A stretch of DNA of 37,725 bases, taken from contig CAJMON010000028.1 in the NCBI GenBank assembly GCA_905214955.1, positions 1 through 37,725 of the forward strand, in the 5' to 3' direction. Within the stretch, counting starts at the first letter, position 1. Every line of letters begins with the position of its first letter. The DNA is from an uncultured bacterium. GTDB lineage: Bacteria > Bacillota > Clostridia > Lachnospirales > Lachnospiraceae. The notes under the pieces are model-generated. The model did no database searches and had not been told where the DNA came from. It saw only the letters and a list, made by a program, of their open reading frames with translations. The position numbers and the translations under genes were made by a program. Shown here piece after piece: positions 22,902 to 35,200 of this stretch.

Positions 22902-22937
22902 GGAAACGGTATCAGTAACGCTCCCGGTAACGTTTCC
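22902..22937 (-). promoter_or_regulatory. LacI-type operators of the malQ importer operon
   Basis: GGTAACGTTTCC at 22926-22937 is a near-perfect palindrome (one mismatched pair) with the central AACGTT/CG typical of LacI-family operators. GGAAACGGTATC at 22902-22913 is a related half-conserved copy, and GTAACGCTCCCGG between them repeats a half site. They lie just downstream of the predicted transcription start, where a repressor would block elongation. The LacI gene at 17156 is the obvious candidate. Confidence 0.68.
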
Positions 22938-22950
22938 AGTATCTGCTTGT

Positions 22951-22979
22951 ATAATAGCACTGTTTTGGCAGAATGGCAA
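22951..22979 (-). promoter_or_regulatory. Sigma-A promoter of the second importer operon
   Basis: On the minus strand TTGCCA (22974-22979, 5 of 6) is followed after exactly 17 bases by TATTAT (22951-22956, 5 of 6), with a TGC extension before the -10. The leader to the start codon is about 95 bases and holds the operators. Confidence 0.82.
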
Positions 22980-23144
22980 TTAATTTTTTGCCACAAGAAG
23001 CAGATTTGTTAGAAAAACACAAAAACAGAAACGAAAATTGTGCAAGTTGACGGATAAAGAAACGATGGAGAAAAAATTGGACAAGAAAACATGGAAACTA
23101 GTATTCACAAAATCTGGAAAAGATGATATGCTGTTCTTAGACTT

Positions 23145-23152
23145 TGTATAAT
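23145..23152 (+). promoter_or_regulatory. Candidate -10 of the giant protein gene
   Basis: A perfect TATAAT at 23147-23152 lies 66 bases before the start of the giant gene, preceded by TTTG. No good -35 sits 16-18 bases upstream. The rest of the 238-base gap (22980-23217) is AT-rich with no hairpin or second gene that I can support. Confidence 0.5.
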
Positions 23153-23217
23153 AACAAAGACTGACAAACTATATAAACACATAGGAGAGAAAAAAGAAAA
23201 ATTAAAGGAGAAAGCTT

Positions 23218-26200
23218 ATGAGACGAGGAAAGTTGTGGCAGCGGTTCCTGGCTGGAATACTAAGCATTTCTATGGTTTCAGCGAACCTGTCTGCAGGCGG
23301 GATGACGGCCTATGCGGTGGAACCTGAAACTGCAGCGGTAGAAACAGATGCATCAGATGTCCAGACCGAAGTACCGGATGTGCAGGTGCTGGAAGCGGAT
23401 GAAGGAGTGCCGGTGGCAGAGGAGGCAGCGGAAACGAATGCGTCTGTCATTCAGACAGAGACGGAAGTGCCAGCCCCAGTAGAAACAGAGGCGCCGGCTC
23501 CAGCAGAGACGGAAGCACCGGATCAAGTAGAGACAGAGGCCCCAGCTCCGGCAGAGACGGAAGCACCAGCGCTCGTAGAAACAGAGCCCCCGGCTCCGGC
23601 AGAGACGGAAGCACCAGCTCCAGTGGAGACAGAGACCCCGGCTCCCGTAGAAACAGAAGCACCAGTTCCGGCAGAGACAGAGGCACCAGCTCCAGTAGAG
23701 ACGGAAGCTCCTGCAGAAACAGAAACTCCGGCTCCAGTGGAAACGGAAGCTCCCACAGAAACAGAGTCTGAGATTCAGACGGAGACAGAGAAAGAGACTG
23801 CAGCGGATGTGAACACCAGCAACGACGCAGCAGAAATGACAGTTCTGACACAGGGCGTGGCAGTGACCACCGTGATTGCTGAAGAAGGAGAAGAAAAGTG
23901 GTTTCAGTTTACACCGGAAAAATCCGGTACCTATACTTTTGCTTCTCTTGGAAAATCTGACACCAGGGGTGCACTGTACACCGATCCGGCAGGGACTCCG
24001 GTGGCAGAAAATGACGATGACGATTCCAGCAACCGAAACTTCCAGATCGACTATGATCTGACGGCAGGTGAGACCTACTATCTGAAGGCGGGGATGTGTT
24101 ATGAGTATATTACCGGAAGCTTTCAGGTGCAGGTATCCTGGAAAAACTATGCCATTGACACCATTTCTTTTGTACCGAAAACGACGGTTTATTACACAGC
24201 AATCGATCAGAGAATCTTTGCATCGGATGTATTGGTTAATGTCCGGTATACCAACGGGACAGAGGAGCAGGTGTTCGGATATAGTTCTGTGACAGACGAG
24301 GCTGTTACTGTGGAATGCGAGGGTTCCTATTATAATTATAATTCTGGAAATGATGAACTGACACCAGGTACCTGGCCAGTGAAGATTTCCTATATGGGAC
24401 ATACGGATACTTATGAAGTCCAGATCAAAGGAGAAGAGGAGATTCCGGATTTCCCAGCAGATGGACATGTGGCAGGAACTTATTCTGAAAGGGAAGTCTA
24501 CCGGCTGACTTCAGAAATAAGCAGAATCATTCAGATACAGATGTTGTATCCAAGAACAGAAACGGACTGGTATGTTAACGTATATGACAGCAACAGAGAC
24601 AGTCTAATGAACAGTTACACAAGCGGCAGCATCAACGACAGAATCAACTACAGCAAGGGTGAAATTTTCCTGGAAAAGGGACAGAACTATTATGTGGTTT
24701 TAAATTCACCGACAAAGACAGGAATCAGTTATGATCTGTATGCGTCTATTGGGCAGGAGCCCTTGGCAGAGGAAACCGCCCATGCTGGGAAAGAAGTACG
24801 GACGTATATCCTCACCCCGGAAGAAAGCAGTGTTTACAGATTTACACTTTCTCAAAATGGAGCGGTAAGTGCTGATTTGTACGATGATAATGGAGGAATT
24901 ATCAGCGACTGGTACGATGCGGAAGAAGAAGGATTTGAAACCACTTCTAAGATGCAGGCGAATTTGACAGCAGGTGTTTTCTATCAGCTGGTTGTTTCTT
25001 CGTATCTTGAGGAAAGTTCCTGGAAGCTGTCTGTGAAAAAGGATCAGCAGGAAGTTCCAGTTCTGGAAGAAGAAGGATCTGTTCAGGGAACCACGGAAGA
25101 TGACGGCGTGTATCTCTTTACCGCGAAAAAAGACGGAATCGCTTATTTTACCTATGAGGGTACCGGATCCGATCCGGAGCTGTCTGTTGTAGAAAAAAGC
25201 AGCGGAACTTACGTGAATGATGGAAGTGCAGCTGACTACAGCGGAGAAAAAGCTGTTCTGGTCCGGGCGGTCAGGGTGGAAAAAGATCAGCAGTACGAGA
25301 TTTCTGTCAAGTATGACAAAGGAACCTATACTCTGTCTGAGACAACCGGGGCAGAAGTGAAAGAACTTACCATCGCTTCCCTTCCAGACAAGACCACATT
25401 CCTGGCATCTGATTATTTGGATCTGTCAGGACTTTCAATGGAAGTTCACTATGCAGATGGAACATCTGAAAATGTGGGCTATGGAAGTAAGACCAGCCAT
25501 GGACTGTATATTCAGACGAGTTTAGAGGATTTTTATGAAGAAGGTGTTGATGGAAATAATGTCTTAAAAGCAGGAACCCATACGGCAGTCATAAGTTACC
25601 TTGGAAAATCAGCAGAAGTAGAACTGACGGTTGTGGACAAGGCTGGAGAAGATCAGGGAACTTTAAACGTAGACACACCGGTTCACAAAGAAGAATCCCA
25701 GGAGAATATGGAAAGCATTAAGCATTCTTATGCGTTTCTTCCAGAAAAAAGCGGATTTTATTCTTTTACGTTTGAAGAAGAAAACGATAATGGTGCACTG
25801 GTGTTCAAAGACAGCGAAGGAAATACCATTCGCTATAATGGAAAACAGTATTACGCTGAGGCAGGAAAAGAATACCGGGTAGATATTTATCTGAATACAG
25901 ATGGAATGTACAATTATTATTCCTATGATCTGACTGTTTCAGATGCCAATCTCCAATTCCTTAACGCAGATGGAGAAGAAGTGTTTGGAAAAGCAGAGGA
26001 CGGAGAATATTTCTACTACGGATTCCAGGCACCTAGAGATGGAGAGTATCGGTTCCAGGCAGAGAATCCGGAAGGAACGGACACCGGATTGATCAGTATT
26101 TATTCAAAGAATGGATGGCTTGAGGAAAGCAGCAATGGAACAGAAGACGGCGGCATGACAAAGTGGAAAACCGTTGGCCTGGCTGCCGGAGAAGTGTATC

Positions 26201-29200
26201 TGGCACAGATTTATGAAGATCCCGGAGTGGTCTTTGTAAGTGTATCGGAACAGAACACCGCAGATGCAGTGCCTATGGAAGAAGACAGTACCTACCAGGT
26301 GGATATTGAAGAGGAAGGCGGAGCCGCTTGGTTTTCCTTTACGCCGGAAGAAGATGGGGAATACAGCTTTTTCTCCAGTTGGCTGCAGGACGAATATGGA
26401 AATTCCATCGAGTATGATACGTATGCAGAACTGTATGCCTTCGGAACGGAAGAAGGGCGGATTGCCTATAACGATGACGATGGTGAGGGAATCAATTTCA
26501 AACTCACCTATCCGCTGAAAAAAGGAGTCACCTATTATTTTAAAGCCAGAATGCTTTCTTCAACGAGAACAGGAAGTTTCCTGGTTCATTTTGTAAAGGA
26601 AAAGAAGGCTGCTTCTTTAGAAATTGCAGAATATCCGCAGCAGAAATTTTATACCTTCCTGTCAAAATCCTTTGGAAACAGCAGTCTTACAGGGCTGGTT
26701 TTAAAGGTTACTTATGAAGATGGAACAGAAAAACAGGTTGCCTACAATTCTTCCGAGTTTTCCTGGAAGACCAATCTTCCAAATGACAGATATGGAAATC
26801 AGGTGCTGAGACCTGGCACCTACCAGGTAACGGTGACTTACCGGAACCGCTCTGTAACGTATGATATTTCTGTCAGTGTGATGCCGGAAGATCTCCCGGT
26901 GGTAAAAACAGGAGAAAAAGTAACCGGTACTTTTGAAAATGCAGAAAACAGCTGCTGGAGTTTTACACCGGATACGGATGGAATTTATGTGGCAGAAATG
27001 TGCTATACCGGAACGGATACAATTCCGGATATGGCACTTCTGGATGAAGATGGAAATACGGTATCAAACATTACGGGAAGACAGTACTGGGATTCTGAAA
27101 ACAATGAATACGGTCTTAGAAGTGCCTTGTATTCTCTGAAAGGCGGAAAACAGTATATTATCCAGAGCAGCTCGGTAACAGATGTGAGCTATGAACTGGG
27201 AGTATCTGCGGCAGAGAATCTTCAGGAGGGTATCAATGCAGGCGGTATGCTTTCAGGTGTACGATATTTGCTGTTTACGCCGGAAAGTCAGGGAACTTAT
27301 GAGGTGAAAAGAGCATATCTTGTCGGAAGTAATACCTCAAGCGGTGAGGTGCAGCTTCTGGATCTCCAGGGAAAACAGCTTTCCGATCAGAAACAGTACG
27401 GATCTTATGATTATAGTGAGGAAGACCGGTATGTGGAGAAATGGCTGTATGAACTGAATCAGGGACAGACCTATGTACTCATGGTTACCGGAAGAAACAT
27501 GGAATATGTGGTGGGAGCCGCATCTGTATCTGCAGTGAAAACAGATGGCAGTGAAACGTTAGAATGGGCAGCTGTCTTTACTGTGGAAAAAGAAGGATTT
27601 TATCAGGCACAGGGAAGGCAGGGAAGACCTTGTGTTGAGCAGAAAACCACAAGAAACGGAAAAGGCATTTATGAACAGATAGAAGGAATATCCTGTGATT
27701 ATTCCAGATTTGTCTATTTGAAACCGGGAGAGTATCTTCTGAGTGAAGAAAGCGATTATGAGACAGCCATAAGTATCCGCTTCTGTGGAGAAACCAGGAC
27801 AGCGATTCCATCTGAAATGGATGTAGATCAGATTCCAAGAGGAGAATGGTATGCTTACACGGTTGTACCAGTAGAAACCGGTGATTATGCATTCCAGATG
27901 TGGGCAAATACGTACTATCACTATTATGATTTTGATCTCCGCCTGGGGGCTGTGGATGAGAAAGGAAATCTTTTTCAGATTGGCAGTTATAATTATAGCA
28001 GCGGAGGAGAAGGATCTAAGAAAATCCTGGGAGTCAAGCTGGAAGAAGGAAAAGAATATCTGTTGATGCTTTATCTTGCAGAGGATCTTGCAGTGAATTC
28101 TGTGACAGCACTGAAAGCTTCCAGTGTCAGCTCCATGGAATTTATCACACCTCCCAGACAGACTTATTTTTACAAAATTGATTCTGTAAAACCGGGAGAA
28201 ATCTCGAAGATAGACTCTAGTCTGGCAGTTACCTACGCAGATGGAACGGAAGAAATCTTGGAGTATAATCAGACCAGCAGCCAGACAGGACAGAGCTTTA
28301 CCATCACTCTGCCGGAAGACACTCCCTGCAACAGCAGCGGTTATATGCTGCCGGGCACTTACCAGGCAGAAGTAGCTTATGCGAACAAAAAAATACAGAT
28401 TCCGATTGCGATTGCACAGCCTGCGGCAATGCCGTATGTGAATCTGGATGCTCTGGGACAGGGCAGCTATACCTGGAAGACAGATGAAAAGAATGGTATT
28501 GGTTACCTGCGTTTCCGGGCAAAAGAAGATGGATTCTACAATGTGACACTGAGCGCAGACAATGGAGCAGGTATTTCTCTGGATTCTGTGTATAACGGGG
28601 AATACAGCTCCATGAGCTTCCAGACCAGCACAGAATATGGCGGCAATTACCGGCTGGTAAGCACTACCATTTACGTGCGGGGAGGTCAGTCCTGCTATCT
28701 GAAATACAGTTACGACAACGACTGGCAGGATGAAACTACATTGACCATCAGTGTGGAAAAGGCAGGAAACCAGACCATTGAAACATTAACATGTGGGGAA
28801 ACGCTTTCCTTTGCCAATGACAGTTATGAAGATGAAAAATGGTTCGCCTTTACACCGGAGGAAAAGGGGGACTACATTCTCACGGTTCAGACTTCAGCGG
28901 CTGGAAACCGGGATTACGCATATTGTTATGATTCACCGGATTCCGCAAATTATAGTGGATACTGGCACTGGATCAACAGAAATGCAAATCAGATGAATGA
29001 AACCCTGGAAGGTGGAAAAACCTATTATATTAAAGCCACCCATTTCAGAGGAACCGGCAGTATTACTGCCAGAAAGAAAACCAGTGCGGTGAAGTTGGAA
29101 CTTCTCACAGAAGGAGAAATTTACTGCAGCACTCTTCCAGGTTATGTAGAGAGCAGCTTCCAGGATCTGCAGTTTAAGATCACCTATGCAGATGGCACCA

Positions 29201-32200
29201 CGGAAGAGATGCCGTTTGGATACAGAGATTCTTATGGAAATCAGAAGTATACCAGCTATCAGGGAAAAGCCATGAGCTATACGGCGCCCCAGTGGGAGTA
29301 TGATGAGGATCAGAACATCAAAGATCAGGAATATACCGTACGGTTCTACTACGATGGCAAGAGCCTGGATGTTCCGGTAATTGCTAGATCCATTCAGGGA
29401 ATGGACAATGCGGAAGCAGAATTTACCACTCAGATTGCACCTGGCAAATACAGCTATTACCAGTTCCACGCAGAAAATGCAGGGTATTACCGGTTTACAG
29501 CAAAGGCGGAAGGCGGATATCCCTGCCTAGATCTGTACGATTCCCATATGAAGAGAGTAGCGGAAAAATACAGTGACAGCGGAATTGAAGACGGAAAGTA
29601 TTATGTGGAAAGAATTTTCTATCTGGATGAGACTTCCATTCAGGAAGGAGAGGCTTGGTGTCTGCGTCTTGGAAACGAGACCACCAGTACCATGGAGGTG
29701 ACCTGTGCAAGCACCCTGCTTTCTCCGGTTACCAGTGTAACCATCACCGGCTATCCGAAGCGGATCTATTACCTTGGTATGGACAGCAAGTATTCTACAG
29801 ATGGCTTAGAGGCAGAAATTTCTTACGAAGATGGAAGCAGTGAAGTGCTGAGAGCCGGAAGAAGAAGTGAGAAAACAGGCTTGTCTCTGACAACCATGCT
29901 GGACGATAATACCGAAGGAAACAATTTCCTTGGAAGTATCGGAACGAAAACCATCACCGTATCCTATATGAATGAAAGCACGCAGTATACGATTCAGGTG
30001 AAAGATACCTCAGAAATTCCGGAACTGACAGTAAATACACCCTATTCCGGAACTGTGGAGACAAAAGGGGAAGAGATTTATGTAAAATTCCTGGCGCCGC
30101 ATACGGGATTTTACCAGATTCAGTTAACTCCGAAAACATCAGAGCCGTATGTGACAGGAATTGTGAAAACAGTGCAGAACAGTTCCTATGCCAATGTGTA
30201 CCTTCATCATATTGGTAATGATGTAGAAGAAAATGCGGTATATCTTCTGGGAGGAAAAACGTATTATCTGAGAGGGTGTCTGGAGATTGATTCTTCTCTT
30301 GGTGAAAAGACAACCGGAAATTATACACTGCAGGTAAATGATCTGTATGATCTGGCAGACGGTGTCTACATGGGTACCATCGATCAGACTTCCAGTATGC
30401 AGTTTGTACAGTTTACTGCACAGGAGACCGGATATTATCAATTTGTACTGGATGGACCGGACAGCATGAATGTTTCGGTTTGCGGAAATAGTTTTGGAAA
30501 CATTCCTGTTCAGAAAACGGAAAAGGATGGAAGAAAATACCAAATTGCAAGGCTCCAGGCGGGCAGTGTATACTGGATCGTCTGCGAAGGATATGAAACA
30601 GGGGATTATATGCTGTATGCAGGAAAGAAGCCGGAAGTTAAAGGTATTTCCATTGTACAGCAGCCTTCCAAGACACTGTATTATGCCCGGTTTGAAAACA
30701 GCCTGGAAGGAACAGGGCTTCAGCTTCAGATCACCTATCAGGATGGCCAGACAGAGCTTTTGGATTTTGGCGAGATGAGCAGCTGGGGCGTGCGCATGAC
30801 CCTGGATGAATCTTCTATTCGAAAAGACGCTTATGGACGATTAGTGCCGGGAACCTATATGGCAGCTGTTAACTATCTGGAACAGAAAGCATCCTTCCCG
30901 GTAGAAGTAGCAGAATTTGATCCGGCATCTGCAGAGACTCTGAAAGCAGAGACCCTGACACCGGTGACCATTGAAGGAAAACGATCTGTCTTTTATGCAT
31001 TTACACCGGAAGAGACCAAGACCTACCGTTTCTACTCCAGAGGAGAAACACTGGTATCCGGAGCCATTTACGATAACCAGGGGATTTTACAGGGCATCAG
31101 CAGCGGAAGCAGCAGCCGGAAGAATTTCTCTGTATCTGTGGTGATGGAAAAAGGAAAGACATATGTGCTGCGGGTACGTGCCATTGGAACCAGCGAAAAA
31201 GTACAGACCAGCATCAAGCTTCACGACACAGGACTGTTTACGGAAGTAGAAAGTGTTCAGATTTCACCGAAAGAGCTGGTATTTGGCAGTATCGGAGAAG
31301 AAAAAAACGTGTCTGCCAAGATTTTACCGGCAGATGCCAAGAATATGGTCGTGACTTTCGAAAGCAGCAATCCGGAAGTCGTTTCTGTAGATAAGACCAC
31401 TGGAAAAGTGACGGCAGTCAGCGAGGGAACCGCCCAGATCACGGCCATCAGTGCAGACGGCGGCTATACCGACACCTGTCAGGCAGTGGTAGATCTTCAG
31501 AATCCGGAAGTATCTGCAATTTATCCGGCTGAGGGAGGAAAACTTGGCCCGGATGTGAGAACCATCTGGATCTACACAGAAGATAATTATGGAACAGACC
31601 ATGTGGAAATTTCCTATGGAACCGCAGGAGCAGGAGAACAGACAAAGACTGTGGTATGCCAGGAAGAGGCAGCAGAATTTATCATTCCGAAGGCTGACTT
31701 TGCAGAATATACAGATGGAGAAACTGTGACTGTTTCTGTTACTGCAGTGGACAAGGGAGGTTTAAAGAGCAGCACTGCCGTCAGAACCTATGTGGTAGAT
31801 AAGAAAGCACCGGAAATCAGAAATCTGGCTGGAGTGTATGCAGCAGATGGAAAGGCTGGAGTTTCCTTAACCTGGCTTGGAGGACGGGAGACGGATATCT
31901 CAGGATACAGCGTTTACCGGAAATCCTCTGGTGCAGCAGACAGTACCTACAAGTATCTGGGCAGTATGACCGGCTATGTAAATAAAGAAGATTACAGCTG
32001 GCTGGATACAAACGTAAGAAATGAAGAGGAAAGCTATACCTACAAAGTAACAGCAGAAGATAAGTATGGAAACAGCAGTGAATATACGGTAGATTTGGAG
32101 ACTCATTATGTGAACATAGCGCCGAAAATTGTACTGGCGTGTGCAGGCACGATGATTTCTGGAACGGAGTACACCTTTGATCTGGGAGACGCCTCTGATA

Positions 32201-35200
32201 ACAGTGCAATCGTAAAATATGCCATTGATTTCGGAGACGGCACAGTAGATGAAGGTACGGACAACAGCGTGTTCTTCCATACCTATACCCTTGCAGAAGG
32301 CGTTGAGGAACAGATCTTTGCCGTAAAAGCAGAAGTAACCGATGACGAAGGCGCAGTATCTTCTGCAGAGAAGAAAATCCGCGTAATCAATCTGGAAAAA
32401 TCCGGTATGCTTACGGTTCAGGTAGCAGATACGGATGGCATTCCTATGGCAAATGTACCGGTTTACTTCAACATGGGTGAGGATAGCCAGGTGATTGAAA
32501 GAACTGACCGGACAGGAGCCGTGGAATTTAAAGATCTAGCAGGCTTCCATACCGTTGGAGTCTATACAGGCGGCTACCTGCCGTATAAGACCACCGTGGA
32601 ACTTACAGAAAATGAAGTTTCCGAGCTGCACGTGACACTGGAGAAGAAGAGTCTGGTGGAAGGAAAATTTGAAAGCCACCGGATGACCTATGATGAACTG
32701 AAAGATGCAGCAGAAAAAGCAGGACTGGATATCAGTGATATCACAAACGATCCGGCAAACAACCATGTACTGCGCTACGATGTGAAGCTGGAGTACACCA
32801 CACTGAACATTTACTACGATGGAGAAAAGACCACCGTTGTAGGAGGCGGCGGACGTTACATTCCGGTGATGGTTAATGAAGAGATCGTTGTCATCCTGGA
32901 AATTCCGGTGGGAGTCAAGTTCCTGAAAGAATTCTATAATGTGAAACTTTACATCATGAACAATGCTTCGGAAGACTTCAGCCTGACCAACAACAAGGTT
33001 CAGCTGAATGTACCTGATGGATTGACGGTGATGGAAGAGCTGGGAGCAGCAGCGAAGACAGAGATTGATGTGATTCCTGGAAACTCCACAGAGACTGTAG
33101 AATGGATTTTAAGAGGCGACAAGTCCGGAGAGTATGCATTAAGTGCAGAATATTCCGGAATGCTGTCAGACTTTAACGCTCCGGTAATGGCGCATTTTGA
33201 GTCAGAAGACAAGCTGAAAGTCTACGGCGTGGACAATCTGGAACTCACCATGCAGATTCCGGATGCCTTTACCAACGGCGAGTTCTACTATAATCTGATC
33301 ATGAAGAACACAGCAGAAGCTGGTGAAGATGCTGCAGATATGTATCTGCCTGGCATGGAAGCAGAAGGCGAGCTGATGCACAGCATTCATGTGGATGAAA
33401 ATGGCAGTGAAGCGTATGTAAACGTTCTGCCGGAAGTTCTACGGGCAGGCGAGCGGATTGAACAGTTCTATCGGATCACAGACCAGATCAGCAATCAGCT
33501 GGCACAGTATCCGAACTACAAAGATTTTGTGTTCTATTTCAAGAATGCATGGGTGAAAGAACTGTCTTCTTACGGAGTCAAACTGAATATCGAAGTGATT
33601 TCCGCAGAAGAAATGGCGGCCAAGTATGAGAAATATCGGGCACTTCCTGCAGAAAACATTGAGACTGCATTCTCAGGAGCAGTCTATGGATATGAGGAAG
33701 GAGATGCAGTGCTTACCGCATCTGCAGTACCCGCAGCTAATGCAGACTACGAAGAACTGACCTATCTGTGGTTTGATACCGCTTATAACCAGATTGGAAG
33801 CGGCAGTACATTTGCCATTCCAAAAGGAAAAGCAGCCGGAAAATACCATTATCATCTGATGGTGGTTTCTACACGAAAAGACAACGGAAAGAAAGCAGAA
33901 ACCGATTATCAGGATATTGTGGTAGAAATTACACCCAAAGAAGTACAGCTGATCTGGAAAGGCCAGGAAGAACGGGAGTATGATGGAACTGCTTCCAATG
34001 TAACGGCCAGCCTTGCTCCGGAAAGTCTGCTGGAAGGGGATGTTTGCACCGTCACCGTGTCCGGAGGAGATGCAGTGGATGCAGGGATCCATACTGCAAA
34101 AGCAGAAGCAGTAAGCAACAGCAATTACACACTGCCCAAAGAAGCAGAGTGCAGCTATACCATTACACCAAAACCCGTAACACTGAGCTGGAGCGGAAAC
34201 GAAGAGCGTGTGTACAATGGTGAGCCTTCCAAGGTAGAAGCTTTTGTAAGCCAGGAAAGCCTGGTAGAAGGCGATACCTGTGAAGTGACGGTAGAGAATG
34301 GAGCTGCTGTGGATGCAGGTACTTATACCGCCACAGCTGTGGAACTTTCCAATACCAACTATGCACTGCCTTCCGAAAAAGAGAACCTGACCTGCAGCTA
34401 TACGATTCTGCCGAAGACCGTAGACCTGGTATGGAGCGGAAAGGAAGAGCGTGTATACAATGGTGAGCCTTCCAAGGTAGAAGCTTTTGTAAGCCAGGAA
34501 AGCCTGGTAGAAGGCGATACCTGTGAAGTGACGGTAGAGAATGGAGCTGCTGTGGATGCAGGTACTTATACCGCCACAGCTGTGGAACTTTCCAATACCA
34601 ACTATGCACTGCCTTCCGAAAAAGAGAACCTGACCTGCAGCTATACGATTCTGCCGAAGACCGTAGACCTGGTATGGAGCGGAAAGGAAGAGCGTGTATA
34701 CAACGGCCAGCCGTCCAATGTGACAGCAGCTGTGGCAGCAGGAAGCCTGGTAAAGGATGACACCTGTAAAGTAACCGTAGAAAACGGAACTGCTGTAAAT
34801 GCAGGTACCTATACCGCTGCAGCTGTAAAACTTTCCAATACCAACTACGTACTGCCTTCTGCAAAAGACAGTTTGACCTGCAGCTATACGATTCTGCCGA
34901 AGACCATTGCTCTGGTATGGAGCGGAAATAAAGATCGTGTATACAACGGCCAGCCGTCTAATGTGACTGCAGCCGTGGCAGCAGAAAGTCTGATCGGAGA
35001 CGACCTTTGTGAAGTCACTGTGGAAAGCGGAAACGCTGTAAATGCAGGAAATTATACTGCCAAGGCTGCTGAGCTTTCCAATACCAACTATGCACTTCCT
35101 AAAGCGGAAGAAAATAGAAGCTGTGCGTATGTGATTACGCCGAAGACACTGGAGGTTACCTGGGAACAGACCGAAAAGATTTACGATGGCCAGCCGGTAA

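Noticed and set aside
23473..23754. Possible CRISPR array because of regular short repeats
   Set aside because: The 24-base units are contiguous, in frame and coding, with no unique spacers.
23353..24468. 371-codon minus-strand frame rich in Cys, Arg and Phe
   Set aside because: Antisense of the octapeptide tract and first module of the giant gene; composition is explained by reading GAA/ACA/GCA repeats backwards.
34201..34930. Possible insertion or mobile element because of long direct repeats
   Set aside because: The repeats are whole protein modules in frame with no transposase, target duplication or terminal inverted repeats.
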